Positions 44,302-53,377 of a stretch of 64,000 nt of DNA are shown here, piece by piece (position 1 is the stretch's first letter; the number at the start of each line of letters is the position of its first letter). Origin of the DNA: JACKHA01 sp041401985 (GTDB taxonomy: Bacteria > Planctomycetota > Phycisphaerae > Phycisphaerales > UBA1924). The position numbers and the translations under genes are program-made. The stretch covers positions 1 to 64,000 of the forward strand of contig JAWKTE010000021.1 in the NCBI GenBank assembly GCA_041401985.1, given 5' to 3'. The notes under the pieces were generated by a model. The model had not been told where the DNA came from. It saw nothing but the letters and a program-made list of their open reading frames with translations, and did no database searches.

Positions 44302-46275
44302 ATGGACGAGTCCGGCATCGCGGGTGGGAATCGACCGGCGGGCAGCGGCTCCGGCCAGGGACAGGAAGACGGGGCGAAGCGCGGCCTGGTCGCGCGGTTC
44401 CTCGACGCGATCGAGTGGCTGGGCAACAAGCTGCCGGAGCCCGCGCTGCTGTTCGTCGGCGGGGCGGCGCTCGTGATGGTGCTGTCGCAACTGATCGCGT
44501 GGGCGGGGTGGAGCGTGCAGCCGGTCCGCCTGGAGCCTGTCATGCAGGCGGTGGTCGACGCGGATGGGACGCCCGTGCTGGACGAGCAAGGCGAGCCCGT
44601 GATGGAGGCGGTGATCGGGGCCGGGGGGCGGGCCGAGTTCCGGGTGGTGGACGACGCGGGCAAGGCGCCGGTGTCGGCCCGGAGCCTGCTGTCGGGGGAC
44701 GGGCTGTACTGGGCGATCTCGAGCATGGTGGACAACTTCGTGCGGTTCCCGCCGCTCGGGGTGGTGCTGGTGGGCGTGCTGGGGGTGGGGGTTGCGGAGC
44801 GGACGGGGTTCATCGGGGCGGCGCTCAAGGCGTTCATGGTGGTGGTGCCGCGGCGGCTGCTGACGCCTGCGATGGTGTTCCTGGGGGTGATGAGCAGCCT
44901 CGGGACGGACGCGGGGTACGTGGTGTTGCCGCCGATCGGGGCGGCGTTGTACAAGGCGCTGGGTCGGAGCCCGCTGGCGGGGATCGCGGCGGTGTTCGCG
45001 GGGATCGCGGGGGGCTTCAGCGCGAACCTGCTAATCACCAGCCTGGACCCTCTGCTGGTGGGGTACACCCAGCCGGCGGCCCGGGCGCTGGACCCGGACA
45101 TCACGGTGCCGGCGACGGTGAACTGGTGGTTCATGATGGTGTCGACTGTCGCGCTGACGCTGGTGGGGTGGGCGGTGTCGGCGTTCGTGGAGCGGCGGTT
45201 TGCGGGCAAGTCGCCGGAGGACGGCGGGGCGAGCCCGGTGTCGAAGGCGGAGGAGGCCGAGGCGCGGACGATGACGCCCGCGGAGCGGAAGGGGCTGGCG
45301 TGGGCGTCGGTGGTGCTGGCGGTGTCGACGGGGGTGTTCGTGGCGATGTGGGCCACGCCCAATGCGCCGCTGGACGACAAGGCGTATGTGGGTGGGCGGG
45401 TGGTGACGCACGGGATGGTGCGGGAACTGGCCGAGTGGGATGCGCGGCGGTACATCGCGCCGAACACGGAGGTTCGCGAGGATCTCGATGCGCTGCGGGC
45501 GCTGCTGGCGAGTGAGGGGCGAGAGGCGGCGACGATCGCGGCGGCGGAGGCGGACGATGATGCGGCGGTGCTGGGCCTGCGCCGGTTGAGCAGCGCCGAG
45601 CGGGGGATGCCGGGCACCGACGACCACGCCGACCGGTGGATCGAGTCGATCGTTCCGGCGCTGTTCTTCCTGTTTGTGCTGCCGGGGATGGCCTATGGGG
45701 CGGGGGCGGGGACGGTCACGAGCGCGGCGGGGAGCGTGCGGCTGATGACCGAGACGATGGCGAGCATGGCGCCGGTGATCGTGCTGTCGTTCTTCGCGGC
45801 CCAGTTCATCGAGTACTTCAAGTACTCGCGGATGGACCAGATGCTGGCCTATTCCGGCGGCGAGGCGCTGGTGGCGCTCGACATGCCGCGGGAGCTGCTG
45901 ATGGTCGTGTTCATCCTGGTGGTGATGCTGTTCAACCTGCTGATCGCGTCGTCGAGCGCGAAGTTCGCGATGTTCGCGCCGATCTTTGTGCCGATGTTCA
46001 TGCTGGTGGGGATCCACCCGGCGCTGACGCAGGCGGCGTATCGGGTCGGCGACTCGTGCACGAACATGGTCACGCCCATGAACGCGTACATCGTGATTAT
46101 CCTGGCGGTCGCCCAGCGGTACGCGCCGCGGAGCGGGCTGGGGACGATCATCTCGATGATGATCCCGTACAGCGTTGCGTTCGGCGTGATGTGGATCGTG
46201 ATGCTGCTGGTGTGGATGCAGACGGGGGTTGAGTTGGGGCCGGGCGGGCCGCTGTGGTACCAGGGCGGGGAGTAG
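44302..46275 (+). CDS. AbgT-family transporter
   Basis: A 657-residue membrane protein of the AbgT (p-aminobenzoyl-glutamate / sulfonamide efflux) family. Characteristic segments: FLDAIEWLGNKLPEPALLFV, FPPLGVVLVGVLGVGVAERT, SLGTDAGYVVLPPIGAALYK, AGIAGGFSANLLITSLDPLL and, late, DSCTNMVTPMNAYIVIILAV. It is about 150 residues longer than the E. coli protein because two soluble loops are enlarged: one of about 70 residues after the first helix (PVLDEQGEPVMEAVIG) and one of about 110 residues in the middle (around residues 350-460, Asp/Ala/Arg-rich). Both ends and all motifs are intact. Transport direction and substrate are not determined by sequence. Confidence 0.93.
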   Translation: MDESGIAGGNRPAGSGSGQGQEDGAKRGLVARFLDAIEWLGNKLPEPALLFVGGAALVMVLSQLIAWAGWSVQPVRLEPVMQAVVDADGTPVLDEQGEPVMEAVIGAGGRAEFRVVDDAGKAPVSARSLLSGDGLYWAISSMVDNFVRFPPLGVVLVGVLGVGVAERTGFIGAALKAFMVVVPRRLLTPAMVFLGVMSSLGTDAGYVVLPPIGAALYKALGRSPLAGIAAVFAGIAGGFSANLLITSLDPLLVGYTQPAARALDPDITVPATVNWWFMMVSTVALTLVGWAVSAFVERRFAGKSPEDGGASPVSKAEEAEARTMTPAERKGLAWASVVLAVSTGVFVAMWATPNAPLDDKAYVGGRVVTHGMVRELAEWDARRYIAPNTEVREDLDALRALLASEGREAATIAAAEADDDAAVLGLRRLSSAERGMPGTDDHADRWIESIVPALFFLFVLPGMAYGAGAGTVTSAAGSVRLMTETMASMAPVIVLSFFAAQFIEYFKYSRMDQMLAYSGGEALVALDMPRELLMVVFILVVMLFNLLIASSSAKFAMFAPIFVPMFMLVGIHPALTQAAYRVGDSCTNMVTPMNAYIVIILAVAQRYAPRSGLGTIISMMIPYSVAFGVMWIVMLLVWMQTGVELGPGGPLWYQGGE

Positions 46276-46292
46276 CGCGGCGGATGGGGAAG

Positions 46293-46329
46293 GGACTCAC
46301 CGCAGAGACGCAGAGGGCGCCGAGGAAGG
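46293..46329. repeat. Single arm of the CACCGCAGAGACGC repeat
   Basis: A copy of the unit ACTCACCGCAGAGACGCAGA followed by GGGCGCCGAGGAAGG, just after abgT. The full palindromic form of the same family is at 58702-58890. Confidence 0.75.
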
Positions 46330-46358
46330 CATGGGGACTCGGAGAGGCGCCCCCGGTG

Positions 46359-46601
46359 CTACGCGGTGGCGTGGGGTGTGGGTGCGCGGCGATGGGTTGG
46401 TTTGGCGGGGCGGTCGGTCTTCCAGGAGGCCAGGGCCGCGGTGATGAGGCCGAGGAGGATCTCGTCGGCGAGCGGGACGATGTCGGGGATGACCAGGTCG
46501 AGCAGGAAGACGGCGGCGGCGATGGCCGTGAGCGCGGGGTAGCGGAGGCGGGCGGCCCGGGCGGTCAGGAAGGCGAGGATGGGGCGGAGGATGGCGGTCA
46601 T
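46359..46601 (-). CDS. DUF6116-like small membrane protein
   Basis: An 80-residue protein. It begins MTAILRPILAFLTARAARLR and continues with one or two membrane segments (LTAIAAAVFLLDLVIPDIVP and ILLGLITAALASW) around the motif PDIVPLADEILLGLITA, matching the DUF6116 pattern. The C-terminus is basic. Its role is unknown. ATG 46601 is taken because the family starts here; the frame is open to 46724 but that part overlaps nothing recognisable and is Ser/Pro-rich. It converges on abgT. Confidence 0.78.
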   Translation of the reverse strand: MTAILRPILAFLTARAARLRYPALTAIAAAVFLLDLVIPDIVPLADEILLGLITAALASWKTDRPAKPTHRRAPTPHATA

Positions 46602-46757
46602 GCCATCGGTGTTGTTGGGGGGTGGGTGGCGTCGGTTTCGGGGATGGCTTCCGGAGCGCGATCGGGACCGAGTGGTCCGATCATGATGCGATGATGGCGG
46701 GGAAGGCATCGAGGCAGGAGGCATCGAGGCATCGAGTTCTGGATCTCGTGCCCCGCG

Positions 46758-47666
46758 CTACTCGTCGTCCCGCTCGATCGGCCCGTCGCACACCACCCGG
46801 AACCCCACGTGCGTCGCATCCGCCAGCCACCAGCGGCTGCGCGGGATCTGCGGGTCGCTGGCCTGCCAGTCGCGGGTCTGGCGTTCGCGGCTGTTGGCGG
46901 CGACGGCGTTGGCCTCGTCGAGGTACGAGCCGCCGGCAACCAGGGGCGTGCCATCGCGACCGTTGACCCACTCGGCGGCGTTGCCGTGCATGTCGAAGAG
47001 GCCGAAGGCGCTCGCTTCGAGCGTGGCGACGGGGTGGGTGGTCCAGTCGGCCGAATCTATGTACCAGGCGTGGTCGGCGAGTTCGCGCTGGTCGTCGCCG
47101 AAGCAGTAGGCGGTGTCGGCGCCGGCGCGGCAGGCGTACTCCCACTCGTTCTCGGTCGGCAGGCGGAAGGCCAAGCCGGTCTTGTTCGAGAGCCAAATGC
47201 AGAACTGCTCGGCGGCGTGGTGGGTCATGGAGAGGGCGGGGTAGCCGGCGTGCCCGAAGCCGCGGTCGGGCGGGAGATAGGGCTTGCTGGGTCGGGCGAC
47301 GACGTCGGCGTCGTCGGGAGTCGTGGGGTCGGGCTGGTCGAGAGCGAAGACGAACACGTCGTAGAGGTCCCAGGTGATCTCGGTCGTGGCGATGTAGAAG
47401 GGCTCGATGTCGGCCTTAATGGGGCGGTCGAGGTGGTCCATCTCGGCGTACGTGAGGCTGCCGGCGGGCAGGGGAATGAGCGTGAGATCGATGGCGGTGC
47501 CGGGGATGGTGATGGTGATCGGTTCGAGCGGCTCGGCGTCGGCGGGCGCGGGGAGGGACGGGGCGTGGGCGGGCTGGGCCGAGACGGTGGCGGCGGCGAG
47601 GCCAACGATCGCGCCGATGGCTGCGAGGTGGACGAGGCTGGGGCGGGCGGCGGTGCTGTCGGGCAT
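46758..47666 (-). CDS. Secreted formylglycine-generating-enzyme-like (SUMF1) protein
   Basis: A 302-residue exported protein with a signal peptide of about 30 residues (LVHLAAIGAIVGLAAATVSA). The remainder is an FGE-sulfatase domain: ATTEITWDLYDVFV, RLPTENEWEYACRAGADTAY, GLFDMHGNAAEWVNGRDGTP and a closing THVGFRVVCDG. The two catalytic cysteines of true formylglycine-generating enzymes are not evident, so it is probably one of the many non-sulfatase-activating members of this fold. Its first codon lies next to, or overlaps, the start of the divergent apbE-like gene. Confidence 0.88.
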   Translation of the reverse strand: MPDSTAARPSLVHLAAIGAIVGLAAATVSAQPAHAPSLPAPADAEPLEPITITIPGTAIDLTLIPLPAGSLTYAEMDHLDRPIKADIEPFYIATTEITWDLYDVFVFALDQPDPTTPDDADVVARPSKPYLPPDRGFGHAGYPALSMTHHAAEQFCIWLSNKTGLAFRLPTENEWEYACRAGADTAYCFGDDQRELADHAWYIDSADWTTHPVATLEASAFGLFDMHGNAAEWVNGRDGTPLVAGGSYLDEANAVAANSRERQTRDWQASDPQIPRSRWWLADATHVGFRVVCDGPIERDDE

Positions 47667-48702
47667 GGTGGTGCTCGGTGGGCGGGCGATGGGACAGGGG
47701 GCGGCGGAATCGGCGGCCGATGAATCGCGGCGGGCAGCGGGCGATCTGCCGCCGTCTGATCAACCCTTCGCGACGCCCGTTCGCCACGAGTTTATTCGCC
47801 TGCTGATGGGGGTCGAGGTCCGGATCCTGATCTGGTCGGAAGATGCGGTGGCCGCGACGCGGGGGGCGGCGGTGGCGTTCGCGCGGATCGCGGCGATCGA
47901 GGATGTGGCCAGCGACTGGCGGGCTTCGAGCGAGGTGATGAGGCTGTGCCGCGAGCCGGCCGGGGCCGAGGTGGCGGTGTCCGGGGATCTGCTGGCGATG
48001 CTGGATTGTGCCGAGCGGGTGTCGATGGCCAGCGGCGGGGCGTTCGATGCGACGATCGGCGCGGTGACGCACCTGTGGCGCGAGGCGGGGCGCCAGGGTC
48101 GGACGCCGAGCGAAGCGGAGATCGCGCGGGCGCGGTCGCTGGTGGGGTTCCGGCACGTCGTGATCGACCTGGTTAGGGGTACGGTGCGGCTGCGGCGCGA
48201 GGGTGTCGTCATCGATCTCGGCGGGATCGCGCAGGGGTACGCGGCACGCGAGGCGCTGGCGGTGCTGGCGTCGCACGGGCTGGCGGCGGCGTGCGTGGAT
48301 GTGAGCGGGGACATCGCGGTGGGCGAGCCGCCGGCGGGGCGGGAGGGGTGGCGCATCGCGGTACCTTCGCCGGAGGGCGCGCGGGTGCTGGTGCTGTCGC
48401 ACGCGGCGGTATCGACCTCGGGCGATGGGGAGCAGGCGGTCGAGGTGCTGGGCGATGACGGCGAGGTCGTGCGCGAGTCGCACATCCTGGACCCGCAGCG
48501 CGGGCGGGGCGTGGTGGGGATGAACGCGGTCACGGTCGTGGGCCCGGACGCGATGCTGTGCGACGCGCTGGCGACGGCGGTGAGCGTGATGGGGGCCGAG
48601 CGGGGGCGGGACCTGATCGCGCGGATTCCGGGGTACGACGTGATCGTCGTCGGGGTGGACGGCGGTGTCACGCGATCGGATGGTGAACGCGAGGGCGGCT
48701 GA
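47665..48702 (+). CDS. FAD:protein FMN transferase (ApbE family)
   Basis: An ApbE-family flavin transferase of about 345 residues, which attaches FMN to threonine residues of proteins such as Rnf/Nqr subunits. Key parts: HEFIRLLMGVEVRILIW, MASGGAFDATIGAVTHLWRE, IDLGGIAQGYAAREALAVL, CVDVSGDIAVGE, HILDPQRGRGV and the closing DALATAVSVMGAERG. The usual GxxGKG-type loop is replaced by GGIAQGYA, as in several members. The start is ambiguous: ATG 47665 abuts the divergent gene, ATG 47692 is shorter, and ATG 47617 gives a full signal peptide (MAARWTRLGRAAVLSGMVVL) but overlaps the divergent gene by 50 bases. Confidence 0.9.
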   Translation: MVVLGGRAMGQGAAESAADESRRAAGDLPPSDQPFATPVRHEFIRLLMGVEVRILIWSEDAVAATRGAAVAFARIAAIEDVASDWRASSEVMRLCREPAGAEVAVSGDLLAMLDCAERVSMASGGAFDATIGAVTHLWREAGRQGRTPSEAEIARARSLVGFRHVVIDLVRGTVRLRREGVVIDLGGIAQGYAAREALAVLASHGLAAACVDVSGDIAVGEPPAGREGWRIAVPSPEGARVLVLSHAAVSTSGDGEQAVEVLGDDGEVVRESHILDPQRGRGVVGMNAVTVVGPDAMLCDALATAVSVMGAERGRDLIARIPGYDVIVVGVDGGVTRSDGEREGG

Positions 48703-48809
48703 CAGCGCCCTCTGTTGTTCGACCCGGACCTTCGCAGGGCCTCAGGTCCGGCGTCTGGACACGTCTTGTGGAGTCGGGCGGGCGACGCTTGCGTGCGCGG
48801 GCGGCTTGC

Positions 48810-49796
48810 CTACTCCAGCACGTTCGGGCGGTACATCTTCGTCCCCAGCGCCCAGTGCCGGTCCGTGAAGTTCCCGCCGAGTTCGACTGCCTTTGCGCGG
48901 GACGGTCGGGCGGCCTCGGTGGCGATGGTCGTCTTGGCGTCGAGGTTGTCGAGGATTGAGACGAGCACGGCCTCGGGGGTCGAGGGCACCTTGGCCGCGC
49001 CGTACTCGGGCAGCGTGTGGTGGCTGAGGATGATGTGCTGGAGGACGGTGAGCATGCCCGGGGGCAGGCGGAGGCCCTGGCTGGTCATGACCTGCTGGGC
49101 CTTGTCGTGGAGCATGATGGCGCCCTCGACGATGTGCCCGATGAGTTCGCCGCGGTCGGAGTAGGCGAAGGTCTGGTCGAACTTGAGTTCTCGGGTCTTG
49201 CCCAGGTCGTGCAGGAAGAGGCCGAGGACGACGATGTCGCGGTTGAGTTTGGGGTAGAGCGGGCAAACGGCGTCGGCGAGTTTGAGCAGTTGCAGGGTGT
49301 GCTCGAGCAGGCCGCCGAGGTAGGCGTGGTGCATGCTCTTGGCCGCGGGGGCGCGGCGGAACTGGTCCATGAGGAACTCGTCGGTGAGGTACTCGTTTGC
49401 GAGGGCCTTGGCCGCGGGGTGGGCCAGAGTGGCGAGGAGCGTGCGGACCTCTTCGAACATCGCGCCGACGTCTTTGTCGGTCGAGGGCAGCAGTTCGCCC
49501 ATCTGCTCGGGCGTGGGGTCGATGGGGTCGATGCTGTGGATGATCAGTTGCATGTCGCCCTGGTAGGCCTGGGTCTCGCCCTCGACGTAGACGAAGCCCT
49601 CTGTGGGCAGGCGGCGGAACTGGGCCTCCTCGATCGACCACATCCGCCCGGAAACCTCGCCGGTCTTGTCGGACAGCAGGCAGCGGAGGTAGGGCTTGTC
49701 GTTGCGGGTGCGTCCCATCTGGGCGTTGGAGATGGCGAACGCGCCCTCGACGCGCTCGGACACGCCGAAATCCGCGATGTATCGACGATCGGGCAT
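48810..49796 (-). CDS. yhaM: YhaM-type 3'-5' exoribonuclease
   Basis: A 328-residue protein with the YhaM architecture. An N-terminal OB-fold (VEGAFAISNAQMGRTRNDKP, YLRCLLSDKTGEVSGRMW) precedes an HD domain whose metal residues appear in HHAYLGGLLEHTLQLLKLAD, LGLFLHDLGKTREL and LQHIILSHHTLPEYGA. YhaM proteins degrade RNA and single-stranded DNA 3' to 5' with a divalent metal. ATG 49796 is fixed by AGGAGG five bases upstream. It converges on apbE and diverges from the kinase gene. Confidence 0.92.
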   Translation of the reverse strand: MPDRRYIADFGVSERVEGAFAISNAQMGRTRNDKPYLRCLLSDKTGEVSGRMWSIEEAQFRRLPTEGFVYVEGETQAYQGDMQLIIHSIDPIDPTPEQMGELLPSTDKDVGAMFEEVRTLLATLAHPAAKALANEYLTDEFLMDQFRRAPAAKSMHHAYLGGLLEHTLQLLKLADAVCPLYPKLNRDIVVLGLFLHDLGKTRELKFDQTFAYSDRGELIGHIVEGAIMLHDKAQQVMTSQGLRLPPGMLTVLQHIILSHHTLPEYGAAKVPSTPEAVLVSILDNLDAKTTIATEAARPSRAKAVELGGNFTDRHWALGTKMYRPNVLE

Positions 49797-49972
49797 GGGA
49801 CCTCCTGGGGAACCGGGAGGGTAGCGGGCTTGCGGGCGGCGGCGACGCGAGCGGGTGGTTTGCGTCGCGCCGGCGGCGCGACCGGCGCCTCGCGATGCCG
49901 CACGCGGGGCGCGTCTCGTACACTCCACGCCCGCCCCGAGGAACCCGCTCGGGCGCGGCCCGGGGCGAGGCG

Positions 49973-52900
49973 ATGGACCAACGCGAGCGGTTCGAAGTGG
50001 CGGCGGCGGTGTTCCTGGAGGCCAGCCGCGTGCCGGCGGACCAGGTCGAGGCCCTGGTCGAGCAGCGGTGCGCCGGGGATGCCGAACTGCGCGTGCTGGT
50101 CGAGCAGATGCTGCACATGCGCGACGAGCCCAGCGTGTTCGCCACGCTGTCGGGGGGCATGGGCCCGCTGCACGAGCGGGTGCGCCAGCACGTGGCCGAC
50201 GCGCCGACGATCACGGGCGGCGAGGGCTCGGGCGTGTGGGAGCCGCCCGACGAGCACCAGGGCGACCAGATCGGGCGGTACCGCCTGCTGGAACTGATCG
50301 GCGAGGGCGGGTTCGGTCGGGTGTGGGTGGCCGAGCAGCGCGAGCCGGTGCAGCGGCGGGTGGCGCTCAAGATCATCAAGGCGGGGATGGACACCCGCCA
50401 GGTGGTGGCCCGGTTCGAGCAGGAGCGCCAGGCCCTGGCGCTGATGGACCATCCCAACATCGCCAAGGTGTTCGACGCCGGGGCGACCGACCTGGGTCGC
50501 CCGTACTTCGTGATGGAACTGTGCAAGGGCCAGGACGTCGCGGCGTACTGCGACCGCAACGCCCTGAGCATCCCGGCCCGGCTCGAACTGTTCGCGCAGA
50601 TCTGCTCGGCGGTCCAGCACGCCCACACCAAGGGCGTCATCCACCGCGACATCAAGCCCGGCAACATCCTGGTCGCGACCCAGGACGACAAGCCGGCGGC
50701 GAAGGTCATCGACTTCGGCATCGCCAAGGCCATCGACTCGCGCCTGACCGAGAAGACGCTGTTCACCCAGCACCGCCAACTGATCGGCACGCCGGAGTAC
50801 ATGAGCCCGGAGCAGGCCGAGGGCTCGCTGGACATCGACACGCGGACCGACATCTACTCGCTGGGCGTGCTGCTGTACGAACTGCTCACGGGCACGACGC
50901 CGTTCGCGTCGCGTGATCTTCGCTCGGCGGCGTACGGGGAGATCCAGCGGATCATCCGCGAGGTCGAGCCGCCCAAGCCCAGCACGCGCCTGAGCCAGAG
51001 CGCCGAGACGCGCGAGCAGATCGCCAGGCAGCGCCAGACCGAGCCGTCCCGCCTGGACACGCTGCTGCGGGGCGAACTCGACTGGATCGTGATGAAGGCG
51101 ATGGACAAGGTCCGGGCTCGCCGGTACGGCACCGCCGGGGCCCTGGGCGAGGATGTCCGGCGCTTCCTCGACGGGCGGGCGGTGGTGGCGGCCCCGCCGA
51201 GCACGGCGTATCGGGTGAGCAAGTTCGTGTCGCGCCACCGGGCCGCGGCCATTGGGGTGGGCGCGGTGGCGGTGGCATTGGTCCTCGGCATGGTGGGGAC
51301 TTCTGCGGGGCTGGTCTGGGCGCTGGACGAGAAGGGGCGTGCCGACTTCGAGGCGGCCCAGGCGGTCGCCGCGGCCCAGAGCGAGTCGCGGGCCCGCGTG
51401 GAAGCGGACGAGGCGGCCGAGCGGGCGATCGAGGCCGAGCGTCAGACCGCCGAGCGGGCCGAGCAACTCGAGCGCGTCTCGGCGTTCCAGGCCGAGATGC
51501 TGGGGCAGGTCGACGCGACGGACGCGGGCGCGACGCTGCAGCGGCGCATCCTGGAGCGGTACGACGCGGCCCTGGAGCGAGAGGGCGTGGACCAGGCCCA
51601 GCGGACGACCCGTGCCGCGGCGTTCGCGCTGGAACTGGCGCGTGTGAACGCGACGGACACGGCCGCGGAGATGATCGATGGCGTCGTGCTATCGCCCTCG
51701 GTGGCGGCGATCGGCGAGCGGTTCGGCGACCAGCCGCTCGTGGACGCGTCGCTGCGGGCGACACTGGCCGAGCAGTACAACAACCTTGGTCTGGCGGATG
51801 CAGCGCTGGAGGAGGGCCTCGCCGCTCTCGGTGCGCGCCGGCGGCTGCTCGGCGAGAACCACCCGGACACGCTCCGGTCTGAACTCGACGTAGCGAGCAT
51901 GCTCAGCGCTCGGGGGCGGTACGAGGAAGCCGAGCCGATGCTCGTGCACGCGCTCGGGCAACGGAGGGCCACGCTCGGACCGGACGATCCGGGGACGATC
52001 GCGGCGATGGTGGCGCTGGCGGACCACTACCGGGCCTCGGGGCAGTACGCGTTGGCCGAGCCGATGCTCCGCGAGGCGGTGGACCGGAGCCGCGCCGTGC
52101 TGGGCGCCAGCGATCGGCGGACGCTGTCGGCCGTGAACATGCTGGGGCACATCCTGCTCCGCTCGGGACGCGTCGAGGAAACTCTGCCGCTGTGGCAGGA
52201 GGCCTACGAGACCGGGCTGGCGGCCTTCGGCCCCGACGACAAGGACGTGCTGGTGTGGACCTCGAACCTGGGCTCGCTGCACCGGAACCAGGGGGACTAC
52301 GACGCCGCGCGTCCGCTGCTCGAAACGGCGATGGAGGGGTTCCGGCGCGTCCGGGGTGAGAACCACCCGCAGACGCTCGAGGCGATCGGCGTGTACGTCG
52401 CGCTGCTCGAGAATCTCTCGCAATTCGAGGTGGCCGAGGCGCGGTACCGCGACGCGCTGGACCGGTGCCTGCGGACGCTCGGCCCGGAGCACCCGACCAC
52501 GATCCGGGCGCGGCTCAACCTGGGCCGCCTGTTCAGCCGGACCGGGCGACTGGCCGAGGCCGAGCCGTACCTGCGCTCGGCGTACGAGACGCGCGTGCGG
52601 CTGCTGGGGGCGTCGAGCGGGGAGACCATCTCGGCGCTCACGCTCCTGGCCAACCACCTGCGGGTCATGGGCCAGAACGAGGAGGCCGAGGCGATGTACG
52701 TCTCGGGCATCGAGACGGCGCGGGCCGTGCTCGGCTCGGACCACAGCGACACGCAGAGCCTGGTGTACCAGTACGGCACGCTGCTGATCCAGTTGCGCCG
52801 CTGGGCCGACGCCGAGCCCTACGTGCGCGAGGCGGCGGAGACCAAGGCCCGCGTGTCTGGCCCGGACGACCCCGACACGATGAGGGTGACGACGAATCTG

Positions 52901-53374
52901 GCCCGCGTGGAGGAGCAACTGGGCAACATCGAGGCGGCCGAGGCGCTGTACCGGGACCTGGCCGCGCGGTTCGAGGCCCGCATGGGGGCCGATTCGCCGG
53001 ACACGATCATCGCGTGGGCCAACGTGGCGGGGCTGCTGGTCCGCCACGACCGCAAGGCCGAGGCCGTGCCGATCATGGAGGACGCCGTCGTTCGCTACGA
53101 GCGGGTTTTCGGCCCGGACAACTTTACGCTGGGGATCATGCGGAACATGCACGGCTCGGCGCTGGTCGCGGCGGGCCGGTTCGCCGAGGCCGAGGCCGCG
53201 CTGCTCGAGACCGAGCGGATCTACAACACGGCCCAGGGCGTGCCCGACCGGACCAAGCAGATCAACCACCGCAATCTCGCGGAGTTGTACGAGGCGTGGG
53301 AGGCCGCCGAGCCGGGGCAGGGGTATGCCGAGAAGGCCGCGACGTGGCGGGCGCTTCTTCCCGAAGAGCCCTGA
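49973..53374 (+). CDS. Membrane serine/threonine kinase with C-terminal TPR array
   Basis: An intact 1133-residue PknB-type kinase. After about 100 residues (EALVEQRCAGDAELRVLVEQ region) the kinase domain begins: glycine loop IGEGGFGRVWVAEQ, lysine in RVALKIIKAGMD, HRDIKPGNIL at about 224, DFGIAKAID at about 246 and GTPEYMSPEQAEG. One membrane helix lies at about 422-449. The outer half (500-1133) is a series of about a dozen TPR-like 42-residue units with repeated LGP.HP.T or LGEDHP.T turns, as in kinesin-light-chain type TPRs, probably a protein-sensing surface. This kinase-TM-TPR layout is typical of planctomycetes. Targets are unknown. The stop is four bases from the convergent ychF stop. 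Confidence 0.95.
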   Translation: MDQRERFEVAAAVFLEASRVPADQVEALVEQRCAGDAELRVLVEQMLHMRDEPSVFATLSGGMGPLHERVRQHVADAPTITGGEGSGVWEPPDEHQGDQIGRYRLLELIGEGGFGRVWVAEQREPVQRRVALKIIKAGMDTRQVVARFEQERQALALMDHPNIAKVFDAGATDLGRPYFVMELCKGQDVAAYCDRNALSIPARLELFAQICSAVQHAHTKGVIHRDIKPGNILVATQDDKPAAKVIDFGIAKAIDSRLTEKTLFTQHRQLIGTPEYMSPEQAEGSLDIDTRTDIYSLGVLLYELLTGTTPFASRDLRSAAYGEIQRIIREVEPPKPSTRLSQSAETREQIARQRQTEPSRLDTLLRGELDWIVMKAMDKVRARRYGTAGALGEDVRRFLDGRAVVAAPPSTAYRVSKFVSRHRAAAIGVGAVAVALVLGMVGTSAGLVWALDEKGRADFEAAQAVAAAQSESRARVEADEAAERAIEAERQTAERAEQLERVSAFQAEMLGQVDATDAGATLQRRILERYDAALEREGVDQAQRTTRAAAFALELARVNATDTAAEMIDGVVLSPSVAAIGERFGDQPLVDASLRATLAEQYNNLGLADAALEEGLAALGARRRLLGENHPDTLRSELDVASMLSARGRYEEAEPMLVHALGQRRATLGPDDPGTIAAMVALADHYRASGQYALAEPMLREAVDRSRAVLGASDRRTLSAVNMLGHILLRSGRVEETLPLWQEAYETGLAAFGPDDKDVLVWTSNLGSLHRNQGDYDAARPLLETAMEGFRRVRGENHPQTLEAIGVYVALLENLSQFEVAEARYRDALDRCLRTLGPEHPTTIRARLNLGRLFSRTGRLAEAEPYLRSAYETRVRLLGASSGETISALTLLANHLRVMGQNEEAEAMYVSGIETARAVLGSDHSDTQSLVYQYGTLLIQLRRWADAEPYVREAAETKARVSGPDDPDTMRVTTNLARVEEQLGNIEAAEALYRDLAARFEARMGADSPDTIIAWANVAGLLVRHDRKAEAVPIMEDAVVRYERVFGPDNFTLGIMRNMHGSALVAAGRFAEAEAALLETERIYNTAQGVPDRTKQINHRNLAELYEAWEAAEPGQGYAEKAATWRALLPEEP

Positions 53375-53377
53375 GTC

